23,492 nt of DNA from Bacillota bacterium (lineage in GTDB: Bacteria > Bacillota > Clostridia > Peptostreptococcales > Acidaminobacteraceae). Under the pieces are notes generated by a model. It saw only the letters and a program-made list of their open reading frames with translations. It did not search any database and was not told where the DNA came from. The stretch is taken from contig JAEZUZ010000111.1 in NCBI GenBank assembly GCA_023443345.1, positions 1-23,492 of the forward strand. Direction: 5' to 3'. Every line of letters begins with the position of its first letter. The stretch's first letter is position 1. A program made the position numbers and the translations under genes. This document shows positions 1 to 8,066 of this stretch, piece after piece.

Positions 1-576
1 TTTAATAAGAGGGACAATTCCAAGTAAATCTCCCATTACTTGAGCTTTCTTACTTATTCTTCCACCCTTTTGAAGATATTTTAGATTATTTACTGCAAAT
101 AGGATGGAATGGTTTTGAGCGTGGTAATTTAAGTCTTCAACAATTTTATTGAATTCAAATCCACTCTCAATCATCTTGCTTGCTCTAAGTATTAAATAAG
201 CCATTCCCCTTGAAACAGTCTTTGCATCCAAGACTTCATAAGTAATGTCATTTAGATATTGACTTGCCAATTGACTCATGGCTGAATAAGTGCCACTTAT
301 ACCTGAAGAAATAGGGATTATGATTGCATGAGTATAACCCTGTTTTTTTACTTCATTATAGACATTTATTATGTCATTATTAATTGGTGATGAGCTTTTT
401 ATGTTATGAACGTCTATATCTCTAAGGACATCCTCATAGTTTATTTCAAAAACATCTCTATAAGATTTGCTATTGTCATATATTAATTGAATAGGTACGG
501 TAAATACCTTAGTTTCCTGCACCTCTCTAGGAGTTAAATCAGCAGTTGTATCAGTTATTAAAGCTATTTTTTGCAT
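1..576 (-). CDS. DegV family protein (partial, 5' part)
   Basis: The reverse strand reads from ATG at 576 without a stop to the window edge (192 codons). The N-terminus MQKIALITDTTADLT carries the DegV signature of D-S/T-T/S-D-L at the start of the fold. Further in are the family's SSGISGTYSA loop (substrate carboxylate binding) and GGRISKKAQVMGDLLGI. DegV/FakB-type proteins bind a fatty acid and, in Gram-positives, can present it to the kinase FakA. Whether this paralogue serves FakA cannot be told from sequence. A GAGG ribosome site lies about 8 nt upstream of the ATG and an extended -10 lies at 595-605. It is divergent from the pucR-type gene. The C-terminal third is outside the window. 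Confidence 0.93.
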   Translation of the reverse strand, partial: MQKIALITDTTADLTPREVQETKVFTVPIQLIYDNSKSYRDVFEINYEDVLRDIDVHNIKSSSPINNDIINVYNEVKKQGYTHAIIIPISSGISGTYSAMSQLASQYLNDITYEVLDAKTVSRGMAYLILRASKMIESGFEFNKIVEDLNYHAQNHSILFAVNNLKYLQKGGRISKKAQVMGDLLGIVPLIK

Positions 577-658
577 AAAACCTCGTATGAAAAGATTATA
601 ACATAAAAATGTATAAAATCATTCAAAAATAGTATAAACTTAAATTTAAGGAGAATGT
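577..658. promoter_or_regulatory. Divergent control region, degV / pucR-like regulator
   Basis: This 82-nt gap separates divergent starts. On the minus strand TATGTTATAAT (605 to 595) is an extended -10 for degV, with no convincing -35 at 17 nt. On the plus strand a TATAAA at 633-638 is a weaker -10 candidate for the regulator. The AAGGAG at 648-653, six nt before the ATG at 659, is a clear ribosome site. Because PucR-type regulators often act on neighbouring genes, this spacer is a plausible binding site, but I see no clear palindrome. Confidence 0.5.
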
Positions 659-2203
659 ATGGATGCAAAATTACATGAAATACTATCGCTTGAATGTTTT
701 AAAAATTCAGAAATTATAGCTTCTAAAAAGGCTCTAAATAATACAGTTGAAGATGTATTTATTATGGAAGTTCCTGATATAAGAAACTACATAAGTAAAA
801 ATGGTATCCTTCTTACTACTTTATACCCAATTATGAACAATGAGAAAGCATTACGCGATTTTATTCCTATGTTATCTGAAGTTGGAATAAGTGCTTTAGC
901 AATAAAGCCTGGAAGGTATATAAAGGAAATTCCTAAGTACATGTTTGATCAGGCAAAAAAAAGAGATCTTCCAATTATAGTCTTAGATGATGGTGTAAAT
1001 TTTTCTACCATTGCAAATAGCGTCCTTGAGACTTTACTTCACGCAAGAAATGATGAATTAAGGCTTAGAGAAGAGATATTTGAAGAACTCAGAAGTATGT
1101 TACTTGAAGAGGCAGATTTTGATAGATTCTCTAAATATATAGAAAAAAAGACAGGATTAAAATCTATAATTACAGATAGTGAACTTGAATTTGTAGTAAG
1201 TACTAATAAATTCAATTTTAAAGAGAAAGCACTCTCAGCTATTCAGGATAGCAACTATAATTCAGAGCAAGAAGTTTTTAATGATTCTAAAAGAGTATAT
1301 AAGAGAGAAGATATAGTTGTAAGAGAAATAGCGGCACATAAGACAATATTTGGTTATATAATTGCAATAAAAAATGACAATTACGACAGAGGGCTTCTAA
1401 ATGTAGTATTAAATCAGAGTGCAATAATACTTGCATTTATGTTTCAGAAGAGGATCTCGCTTATAGAGCTTGAAAGAAAGTATTTTGAAGAATTTGTAAG
1501 GTCTATAGTTAGCGGTACATTTAATTCAGAAAGAGAAATTGTAAATAAGGCAAAGATATTTTCTTGGAATATAGCCTTTCCTCTGTATATTTTGGAAGTT
1601 GAAAGTAATAAGTATGATAGAAAATTAGAGAGGACAATAGTTGAGCAAATTGTATCAAATACCTCTTTAAAAAAGAAAGAAGTCATTACTGCACTTTACA
1701 ACGATATTCTTTTGGTATTTATAAACTATATAGATGAAGATCTAGATAAAGTTTTAGAAAGATTATCTCAAGAACTTTCACTTAGGATATATTCCTCAAA
1801 TTTAATAGGAGGTTTTAGAGATTTAAACAGGGGATTTGAAGAGGTAAATTTAACTAGAAAAATATTTTCTAAGTCAAAAGAGAGGTATTTCTATAAGTCC
1901 TATTTAAATTTAGGGGTTTATAGGATTTTCCATCTAGTTGAAGACAGGAAAAAACTTAGAGAATATGTAGATTTAAAGTTAGAAATTTTCAAAGGCAATG
2001 CAGAGCTAATTAATACTATAAAGGTCCTATCAGAGAATAACTTTCACCTTAAAAATACTTCTAAAGAGATGTTTTTACATCTAAATACTCTTAGAAATAG
2101 AATATCTAAAATAAAGGAAATTGGGTTAGATTTATCTGATGGCAGAGCAATAGAGGAAGTTGTGCTTGCAATAAGACTCAAAGAATATTTAGACCATATG
2201 TAA
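659..2203 (+). CDS. PucR family transcriptional regulator
   Basis: The 514-residue protein has the PucR/CdaR three-part layout. An N-terminal PucR domain (about 1-125) carries the IMEVPDI and GILLTTLYPI segments. A central GAF/GGDEF-like region spans about 140-390. A C-terminal HTH_30 helix-turn-helix spans about 450-510 (NTSKEMFLHLNTLRNRI), where the HLNTLRNRI recognition helix is very typical. Family members activate purine or ureide catabolism, or sense other small metabolites; the ligand here is unknown. The next two genes (DUF2877 and carbamate kinase) suggest it controls a carbamoyl-phosphate-yielding pathway. The start at 659 is supported by AAGGAG at 648-653; an ATG at 655 is out of frame. 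A hairpin with a T-run separates it from the next gene. Confidence 0.9.
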   Translation: MDAKLHEILSLECFKNSEIIASKKALNNTVEDVFIMEVPDIRNYISKNGILLTTLYPIMNNEKALRDFIPMLSEVGISALAIKPGRYIKEIPKYMFDQAKKRDLPIIVLDDGVNFSTIANSVLETLLHARNDELRLREEIFEELRSMLLEEADFDRFSKYIEKKTGLKSIITDSELEFVVSTNKFNFKEKALSAIQDSNYNSEQEVFNDSKRVYKREDIVVREIAAHKTIFGYIIAIKNDNYDRGLLNVVLNQSAIILAFMFQKRISLIELERKYFEEFVRSIVSGTFNSEREIVNKAKIFSWNIAFPLYILEVESNKYDRKLERTIVEQIVSNTSLKKKEVITALYNDILLVFINYIDEDLDKVLERLSQELSLRIYSSNLIGGFRDLNRGFEEVNLTRKIFSKSKERYFYKSYLNLGVYRIFHLVEDRKKLREYVDLKLEIFKGNAELINTIKVLSENNFHLKNTSKEMFLHLNTLRNRISKIKEIGLDLSDGRAIEEVVLAIRLKEYLDHM

Positions 2204-2218
2204 CAAAAATACAATTAT

Positions 2219-2262
2219 AAAGGCCAAACATGTTATTAATCAACAGTGTAAAGCCTTTTTTT
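2219..2262 (+). terminator. Hairpin with T-run after the pucR-like gene
   Basis: An outer stem AAAGGC/GCCTTT encloses a second imperfect stem (ACATGTT with AACAGTGT, one bulged base) and runs into seven T. It would act as a rho-independent terminator or attenuator between the regulator and the DUF2877 gene. The two-part stem is weaker than the terminators at 4007 and 11886. A possible extended -10 (TGATATTAT, 2266-2274) lies just downstream and could restart transcription for the next two genes. Confidence 0.5.
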
Positions 2263-2293
2263 AAATGATATTATTACATTAAAAGTAGGTAAA

Positions 2294-3073
2294 ATGAAAG
2301 TAGAAGTTGTAGAAATAGACAGAGATGTTGAAGAATTGTTAAATAGTTCTTTAGAGGCAAAAGTTGTAAATATCTTTGATAGGTCAATAAATTTGATTGT
2401 TGAAGGTGAACTGATTTCTCTTGCGTGTAGTAGTTTGCCACTTACGCCGATGATGACTAAGTTAGATGATGATCACTTTAGACTTATAAGAGATAGTATA
2501 GGTGATAAGTGTCTTTTATCTGATTTTAAATTTGATCTTAAAAACTCTAGTAAGATATCTCTTTATATTTCTAAAAATACAACTCTAAGTAGAGATGCTC
2601 TTATTTTTTTAGAAAATAAAATAAATGAGTATTTGATATTAAGTGGAAAAGAATCACCAATTAGAGATGCATATCTATCTATAGAGAATGATTCTATATT
2701 TAGTAGAACTTATAGAGAAATTTTTTCAAAAAAAAATTATAGAGAATTTGCAAAGTTAATCGGACTTGGAAGTGGGCTTACGCCAAGTGGAGATGATTTC
2801 ATATATGGATTTATATCTGCACTGCTATTTCTTAGTAACTTTATAGAAGAAAGAGACTTTTTTAAATCTATAGAGATATGTGATAAAACTACAACTGTTT
2901 CATACTACATGTTAAAGAACTTGCTATACAATTCAAAAGTAAGTAAGACGATGATAGATTTTTTTAAAAACTTCTCAAATTTAGATGAGGTAATAAATAT
3001 AGGTTCAACCTCTGGCACCGATATATTAACAGGAGTCAGTTATGGAATTAGATATATATTAGATAAGGGGTAA
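2294..3073 (+). CDS. DUF2877 protein (AllH/YlbF-like)
   Basis: This 259-residue soluble protein shows both hallmarks of DUF2877: a glycine-rich GLGSGLTPSGDD block at residues 157-168 and a C-terminal STSGTDILTG block at about 238-247. The E. coli member, YlbF, sits with FdrA, YlbE and the carbamate kinase YbcF and has been linked to oxamate carbamoyltransferase activity as AllH with AllF and AllG. That is from memory of the literature. Here it is followed two bases later by carbamate kinase and preceded by a PucR regulator, the same company, but no FdrA or YlbE homologue is in the window. The Shine-Dalgarno is weak (AGTAGGT, 2284-2290). The Gly/Thr/Ser/Asp blocks look like a phosphate- or nucleotide-binding site, but no catalytic role is proven. 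Confidence 0.85.
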   Translation: MKVEVVEIDRDVEELLNSSLEAKVVNIFDRSINLIVEGELISLACSSLPLTPMMTKLDDDHFRLIRDSIGDKCLLSDFKFDLKNSSKISLYISKNTTLSRDALIFLENKINEYLILSGKESPIRDAYLSIENDSIFSRTYREIFSKKNYREFAKLIGLGSGLTPSGDDFIYGFISALLFLSNFIEERDFFKSIEICDKTTTVSYYMLKNLLYNSKVSKTMIDFFKNFSNLDEVINIGSTSGTDILTGVSYGIRYILDKG

Positions 3074-3075
3074 TT

Positions 3076-4011
3076 ATGAAAAAAATACTTATAGCATTAG
3101 GTGGCAATGCACTGGGAAATAATGCAAAAGAGCAGAAGGAACTTACAGAAAGTGCTGCAAAGTCAATTGTAGACCTTATTGAGCAGGGACATAGAGTTAT
3201 ACTATCTCACGGAAATGGTCCACAGGTAGGAACAATAAACTTAGCTTTTAGAAGCTATGCAGATTTAAAGCAAGACGAAGCACTTGCAATGCCATTTGCC
3301 GAAGCTGGTGCAATGAGCCAAGGTTATATTGGATATCACCTCCAAAATTCAATAAGAACTGAATTGAGAAAAAGAGGAATAAATAAAGATGTGGTATCTC
3401 TAGTTAGTCAGGTAGTTGTTGATAAAGAAGATCAGGCATTCAAAAATCCAACTAAGCCAGTAGGCCCTTTTTATTCTAAGGAAGATGCTGAGAGATTATC
3501 TAATGAAACAGGCGATACATATATTGAAGACTCAGGAAGAGGATATAGAAAAATAATTCCTTCTCCAATGCCTGTAAAGGTTGTGGAGTCTCAAGCTATT
3601 AAAGAATTAGTTGAAAAAGACTTTGTGGTTATAGCTTGTGGAGGCGGCGGAATTCCTGTAATAGAGGAAGGAAACAATTTACTCGGAGTTGAAGCTGTAA
3701 TTGATAAGGATAGAGCAAGTGAGAAATTAGCAGAAGAACTAGATGCAGATATTCTATTTATTCTTACAGCGGTTGATAGAGTTTCTATAAACTTTGGAAA
3801 GCCAGATCAGAAGGACTTAGAGAGAATGAGCCTAGAAGAGGCTAAAAAATACATAGAAGAAGGACACTTCCCAAAGGGAAGTATGCTTCCTAAGGTAGAA
3901 GCTGCTATGGATTTTGTAAGTTCTAAAGAAGGCAGAGAAGCAATAATTTCTTCGCTAGAGAAAGCAAAGGATGCAGTAGTAGGTAAAACTGGTACAGTAC
4001 TATATAGATAA
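3076..4011 (+). CDS. arcC: Carbamate kinase
   Basis: The 311-residue sequence is full length for the amino-acid-kinase-fold carbamate kinase. It shows the N-terminal IALGGNAL phosphate loop, HGNGPQVG, SQGYIGYHLQ, the ACGGGGIPV glycine loop, GVEAVIDKD, ILTAVDRV and the C-terminal KGSMLPKVEAA. The enzyme transfers phosphate between carbamoyl phosphate and ADP, normally making ATP with CO2 and ammonia as by-products. It starts two bases after the DUF2877 stop, and the GGGG at 3067-3070 serves as its ribosome site. No arginine deiminase or ornithine carbamoyltransferase gene is adjacent, so the carbamoyl phosphate source is probably the pathway marked by DUF2877 or genes elsewhere. The stop codon lies inside the terminator stem. 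Confidence 0.95.
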   Translation: MKKILIALGGNALGNNAKEQKELTESAAKSIVDLIEQGHRVILSHGNGPQVGTINLAFRSYADLKQDEALAMPFAEAGAMSQGYIGYHLQNSIRTELRKRGINKDVVSLVSQVVVDKEDQAFKNPTKPVGPFYSKEDAERLSNETGDTYIEDSGRGYRKIIPSPMPVKVVESQAIKELVEKDFVVIACGGGGIPVIEEGNNLLGVEAVIDKDRASEKLAEELDADILFILTAVDRVSINFGKPDQKDLERMSLEEAKKYIEEGHFPKGSMLPKVEAAMDFVSSKEGREAIISSLEKAKDAVVGKTGTVLYR

Positions 4012-4035
4012 GCGCAAAAGTGCTTATCTTTTTTT
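4007..4035 (+). terminator. Rho-independent terminator after arcC
   Basis: GATAAGCGC (4007-4015) pairs with GTGCTTATC (4020-4028), nine pairs with one G-T, over an AAAA tetraloop, followed directly by seven T. The stem includes the arcC stop codon. Confidence 0.9.
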
Positions 4036-4075
4036 ATTTTTTTATAAAGTTATTTATTTTATAAAAGTAATCTAG

Positions 4076-4110
4076 TATAATCTTTATAATTCGGTGGTAG
4101 GTGAAAGGAG
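4076..4110 (+). promoter_or_regulatory. Promoter and ribosome site for rho operon
   Basis: Two TATAAT hexamers occur nine bases apart (4076-4081 and 4085-4090) downstream of an AT-rich stretch without a good -35. They are followed by AAAGGAG at 4104-4110, six nt from the rho ATG. Since arcC ends in a strong terminator, a promoter is needed here. Which hexamer is used cannot be decided from sequence. Confidence 0.6.
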
Positions 4111-4116
4111 CATTTA

Positions 4117-5253
4117 ATGAGCGAAGAAAAACAGGAAATATTAAAAGAGGGTGACGAAATAGTAGAGGGAGTACTGGATTATTCAGATTCTAAAGACTAT
4201 GGATTTTTAAGATTTGAGAATTTTTCTTCTTCAGAAAATGATGTCTATGTTTCTGGTTCTCAGATAAAGAAACTTTTACTAAGAAGAGGAGACAAAATAA
4301 AGGGGATTGCCAGAAAGAACTTTGAGGATAAGTTTAGAGCTCTTGCCTATATTTATGAAATAAATGGGGCAAGTATTTCTCAAGCCTTAAGTAGACCTAG
4401 ATTTCAAGATCTAACTCCAATTCATCCAAAGGAAAAATTAGATTTTTCTTATAAATCATCTACTAGATTAATTGAATTATTTTCTCCAATAGGTAAGGGG
4501 CAACGTGCAATGATAGTTGCGCCTCCTAAAGTTGGCAAGACAATCTTGCTTAAAGATATAGCTCAGACTATTGAAAAGAACAATCCCGAATGCTATATAA
4601 TGGTTCTATTGATCGATGAAAGACCAGAAGAAGTTACCGACTTTAAAAGGAGCATTAAGTCTGAAGTAATAGCTTCTACTTTTGATGAGCCGGCTTCAAA
4701 TCATATCAGAGTATCAGAGATGGTAATAGATAGAGCTAGAGCAATGGCAGAAATGGGTCATGATGTAGTAATACTACTTGATAGTATTACAAGACTTGCC
4801 AGAGCATATAACTTAGAGACTTCATCTTCAGGTAGGACACTATCAGGAGGGCTAGACCCAGCTTCTCTTCATAAACCTAAGAGATTTTTTGGAACTGCAA
4901 GAAATATTGAAGAAGGTGGAAGTGTTACAATAATTGCTACAGCTCTTGTTGATACAGGAAGTAGAATGGATGATGTGATATTTGAAGAATTTAGAGGAAC
5001 AGGAAATATGGAAATATCTCTATCAAGACAACTTGCGCAGTCTAGAATATTTCCTTCTATAAATGTTACTGAATCTTCTACAAGAAGAGATGAACTTTTA
5101 CTTGATTCAAATAAACTCGATTTTATATGGCAGATGCGTAAAAGATTTAATGACAGAGATAATCAAAAGTTGCTAGAAGATATAATATTGCTAGTAAATA
5201 ATACAAAGAATAATGATGAATTTATAGAAATAGCAAGAAAGAACTTACTATGA
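4117..5253 (+). CDS. rho: Transcription termination factor Rho (short form)
   Basis: This 378-residue hexameric RNA helicase releases untranslated transcripts from RNA polymerase. Visible are the cold-shock-like primary RNA site (about 15-90, with GFLRF and NDVYVSGSQI), Walker A APPKVGKT (Lys141), Walker B VVILLDSITR, the LSGGLDPASL Q-loop and the GSRMDDVIFEEFRGTGN R-loop region. It is shorter than the usual ~420 residues because it starts right at the cold-shock fold and lacks the ~45-residue N-terminal helical Rho_N subdomain. An in-frame TGA at 4102-4104 just ahead of the ATG rules out a longer start. Its last four bases overlap the start of ung, so the two are translationally coupled. Confidence 0.96.
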   Translation: MSEEKQEILKEGDEIVEGVLDYSDSKDYGFLRFENFSSSENDVYVSGSQIKKLLLRRGDKIKGIARKNFEDKFRALAYIYEINGASISQALSRPRFQDLTPIHPKEKLDFSYKSSTRLIELFSPIGKGQRAMIVAPPKVGKTILLKDIAQTIEKNNPECYIMVLLIDERPEEVTDFKRSIKSEVIASTFDEPASNHIRVSEMVIDRARAMAEMGHDVVILLDSITRLARAYNLETSSSGRTLSGGLDPASLHKPKRFFGTARNIEEGGSVTIIATALVDTGSRMDDVIFEEFRGTGNMEISLSRQLAQSRIFPSINVTESSTRRDELLLDSNKLDFIWQMRKRFNDRDNQKLLEDIILLVNNTKNNDEFIEIARKNLL

Positions 5254-5909
5254 CTATAAAAAATTGGGAAGTTCTAAGTGATATAACAAATAGCAAAAGA
5301 TTTATCAAATTGATTGAAGATGTCAAAAGAGAGTATGCTCTTTCAACAGTTTATCCGCCATTTGATAAAATTTTTGATGCCTTTAAATATACTAGTTATA
5401 GAGATGTAAAGGTTGTAATACTTGGACAAGATCCATACCACAATGAATTTCAGGCAAATGGACTTGCATTTTCTGTTGAAAAAGGAGTAGCAATTCCACC
5501 ATCTTTAAAAAATATATTTAAGGAAATCAGAAATGAATATCCAGGCATTGAATTAAGGCATGGAGATTTGGGGAGCTTGGCAAAGCAGGGAGTATTTCTA
5601 TTAAATACCATAATGAGTGTTAGAGCACATAGTCCAATGTCTCATTCAAACATAGGTTGGCAGGAATTTACAGATGCTGTGATACAGAAGATATCTCAAA
5701 AAGAAGAGCCTGTATGCTTTATGCTCTGGGGATCTAATGCACAAAAGAAAGAGAAATTAATAGATAGTTCAAGACATCTGATTTTAAAATCATCACATCC
5801 ATCTCCTTTATCAGCTTATAGAGGTTTTTTTGGATGTAATCATTTTAAATTAGCAAATGATTTTATTTATAAAATATATGGGGTAAAAATAGATTGGTCT
5901 ATTTTTTAA
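5250..5909 (+). CDS. ung: Uracil-DNA glycosylase
   Basis: The 219-residue protein matches family-1 UDG over its full length. The water-activating motif GQDPYHNEFQANGLAFSV (catalytic Asp61) is followed by the FMLWG strand and the C-terminal HPSPLSAYRGFFGC loop (His183, with the Leu that intercalates into DNA). It removes uracil from DNA to start base excision repair. The ATG overlaps the rho stop by four bases. Its last codons lie in an AT-rich hairpin that precedes the suf genes by a few bases. Confidence 0.97.
   Translation: MTIKNWEVLSDITNSKRFIKLIEDVKREYALSTVYPPFDKIFDAFKYTSYRDVKVVILGQDPYHNEFQANGLAFSVEKGVAIPPSLKNIFKEIRNEYPGIELRHGDLGSLAKQGVFLLNTIMSVRAHSPMSHSNIGWQEFTDAVIQKISQKEEPVCFMLWGSNAQKKEKLIDSSRHLILKSSHPSPLSAYRGFFGCNHFKLANDFIYKIYGVKIDWSIF
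5885..5907 (+). terminator. Weak AT-rich hairpin at the ung end
   Basis: AAAAATAGA (5885-5893) and TCTATTTTT (5898-5906) form a perfect nine-pair stem over a TTGG loop with six T at its 3' side, ending at the ung stop codon. With only one G-C pair it is too weak to be a firm terminator. It could dampen read-through from rho-ung into suf or be chance in AT-rich DNA. Confidence 0.3.
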
Positions 5910-5921
5910 TGGAGGTTATAT

Positions 5922-6656
5922 ATGAATATATTAAATCTTAGCAACTGGAAAGTTGCAGTTGAAGATAAGGAAATATTACACGGGATTGATTTAAAAATTA
6001 ATCCGGGCGAGATTCACATGATAATGGGACCTAATGGAAGTGGTAAGTCTACACTTGCAAGTTCGCTAATGGGTCACCCTTCTTATAGCGTATTAGAAGG
6101 AAGTAAAGCAGAGTTCATGGGAGAAGATTTACTTTCTATGAGCGTTGATGAGAGGGCTAGAAAGGGACTTTTCCTTTCATTTCAGTATCCAGAAGAAGTT
6201 CCAGGAATTACAAATGAATATTTCTTACAAAAAGCTAAATCTCTTAGAGAGGGACAGGGAATTTCTCTTGGATTTAAGAGACAGATTTTAAAGGAAATGA
6301 AGGAACTAAATTTAGATGAGAAATATCTAGAGAGACATTTAAATGTAGGTTTTTCAGGTGGTGAGAAGAAAAAGAACGAAATTCTTCAGATGGCAGTATT
6401 AGAACCTAAGCTTGCAATACTAGATGAAACTGATAGTGGACTAGATGTAGATGCTATAAAAGTTGTATATGAAGAAATACAGAAAAAAGCAAGCAAGGAC
6501 AACGCTATTTTAATTATCACTCACTACTCAAGAATTCTTAAGTATGTAAAACCAGATTTTATTCACTTATTAGTTAAGGGAAATATTGTAAAGAGTGGTG
6601 GAATTGAGTTAGCAGATTTAGTTGACGAAAAAGGTTATGACGAATTTTTAAAGTAG
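5922..6656 (+). CDS. sufC: SUF Fe-S assembly ATPase SufC
   Basis: This 244-residue ABC-type ATPase of the SufBCD scaffold drives the conformational change that opens the SufB-SufD cluster-building site. Walker A GPNGSGKS lies at 36-43 (Lys42), the Q-loop at FQYPEEVPG (87-95), the signature at FSGGEKKKNE (144-153) and Walker B at LAILDETDSGLD (164-175). The KKKNE wording after the signature and the ETDSGLD variant are typical of SufC rather than of transporters. GGAGG at 5911-5915 precedes the ATG. It opens a tightly packed suf cluster. Confidence 0.97.
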   Translation: MNILNLSNWKVAVEDKEILHGIDLKINPGEIHMIMGPNGSGKSTLASSLMGHPSYSVLEGSKAEFMGEDLLSMSVDERARKGLFLSFQYPEEVPGITNEYFLQKAKSLREGQGISLGFKRQILKEMKELNLDEKYLERHLNVGFSGGEKKKNEILQMAVLEPKLAILDETDSGLDVDAIKVVYEEIQKKASKDNAILIITHYSRILKYVKPDFIHLLVKGNIVKSGGIELADLVDEKGYDEFLK

Positions 6657-6665
6657 GAGAATTAA

Positions 6666-8066
6666 GTGGCAAAGACATATGTAGCTGATGTCGAGCGTGG
6701 AATATACGATGTTATAGACAAGGAGCAACATAGATTTGTTGCAGATAAGGGTCTAAGCGAAAGTGTAATACGTCAGATATCAAAGGAAAAAAACGATCCA
6801 GATTGGATGTTAGAAAAGAGACTAGAAGCTCTTGATATATATTTAAAGAAGCCTCTTCCTATGTGGGGGCCAGACTTAAGTGAGCTAGATGTCGAAAATA
6901 TAGTTCACTATGTAAGACCAAACACAGATATGAAAGATGACTGGGAAAGTGTTCCAGATGATATAAAAGAAACTTTTGAGAGACTTGGAATACCTCAGGC
7001 AGAAAGAGAATCTCTAGCAGGGGTTGGAGCTCAGTATGACTCAGAAGTTGTATATCACAAAATGAGTAAGGAATTAGAAGATCTTGGAGTAATATATACT
7101 GACTTTGAAACAGCAGTTAGAGAGTATCCGGACCTAATTAAGAAATACTTTGGGCAGCTCATAAAGCCTACTTATCACAAGTTTTCAGCTCTTCACTATG
7201 CAGTTTGGAGTGGTGGAAGTTTTGTTTATGTTCCAAAGGGGGTTAAAGTTGAACAACCTCTTCAATCTTACTTCCGACTAAATGCAAAGGGAGCAGGTCA
7301 GTTTGAGCATACACTTATAGTATTAGAAGAAGATAGCTATCTGCACTTTATTGAAGGGTGCTCAGCTCCAAAATATTCAGTTCAGAACCTACACGCAGGT
7401 GCTGTTGAACTATATGTTTCAAAGGGTGCCAAGCTTAGATATTCAACCATTGAGAACTGGTCAAGAAATATGTACAACCTAAATACAAAACTTGCAGTAG
7501 TTGAAGAAAATGGAAGGATGGAGTGGATATCAGGTAGTTTTGGATCAAGAATAAGTATGCTATACCCAACTTCTTATTTAAAGGGAAGAGGAGCAACAAG
7601 CGAATTTACAGGCATTACTTTTGCTTCAACTGGTCAACACCTTGATACAGGAACAAAGGTAATACATGCTGCAGATGACACATCAAGTATCATAAATACA
7701 AAGAGTATTTCTAAAAATGGTGGATATGCATTTTATAGAGGACTAAATAAGGTTGTCAATGGTGCTAAAAATGTAAAGAATATGACCAATTGTGAGTCTC
7801 TCATGTTAGATAGTAGGTCTAAGAGTGATACGCTTCCAACAATTGAGGTAGATAACTCAGAAGTAAACATTGGACACGAAGCAAAAATAGGTAGAATTTC
7901 TGATGATACAATATTCTATCTAATGAGCAGGGGAATTCCGGAGGATGAAGCAAAGACTATGATTGTAAATGGATTTGTTGAACCAATTACAAAGGAATTA
8001 CCTCTTGAGTATGCAGTTGAGCTAAACAACCTTATAAGTCTAGAGTTAGAGGGGGCAATAGGATGA
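6666..8066 (+). CDS. sufB: Fe-S cluster scaffold protein SufB
   Basis: The 466-residue protein has the beta-helix SufB/SufD core. The N-terminal half includes YDSEVVYHKM and PTYHKFSALHYAVWSGGSFVYVPKGV, both highly conserved in SufB. In the C-terminal half, TNCESLM gives Cys376 as the likely equivalent of the essential E. coli SufB cysteine. IGHEAKIGRIS supplies the His/Glu pair, and the YLMSRGIPEDEAK tail is also conserved. It receives persulfide sulfur and builds the cluster with SufC and SufD. The start is GTG at 6666, nine bases after the sufC stop, with AGGAGA overlapping that stop. It overlaps sufD by four bases. Confidence 0.97.
   Translation: MAKTYVADVERGIYDVIDKEQHRFVADKGLSESVIRQISKEKNDPDWMLEKRLEALDIYLKKPLPMWGPDLSELDVENIVHYVRPNTDMKDDWESVPDDIKETFERLGIPQAERESLAGVGAQYDSEVVYHKMSKELEDLGVIYTDFETAVREYPDLIKKYFGQLIKPTYHKFSALHYAVWSGGSFVYVPKGVKVEQPLQSYFRLNAKGAGQFEHTLIVLEEDSYLHFIEGCSAPKYSVQNLHAGAVELYVSKGAKLRYSTIENWSRNMYNLNTKLAVVEENGRMEWISGSFGSRISMLYPTSYLKGRGATSEFTGITFASTGQHLDTGTKVIHAADDTSSIINTKSISKNGGYAFYRGLNKVVNGAKNVKNMTNCESLMLDSRSKSDTLPTIEVDNSEVNIGHEAKIGRISDDTIFYLMSRGIPEDEAKTMIVNGFVEPITKELPLEYAVELNNLISLELEGAIG

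Noticed and set aside
4007..4116. Riboswitch or leader RNA upstream of rho
   Set aside because: Apart from the arcC terminator the stretch is a short AT-rich promoter with no further stems.
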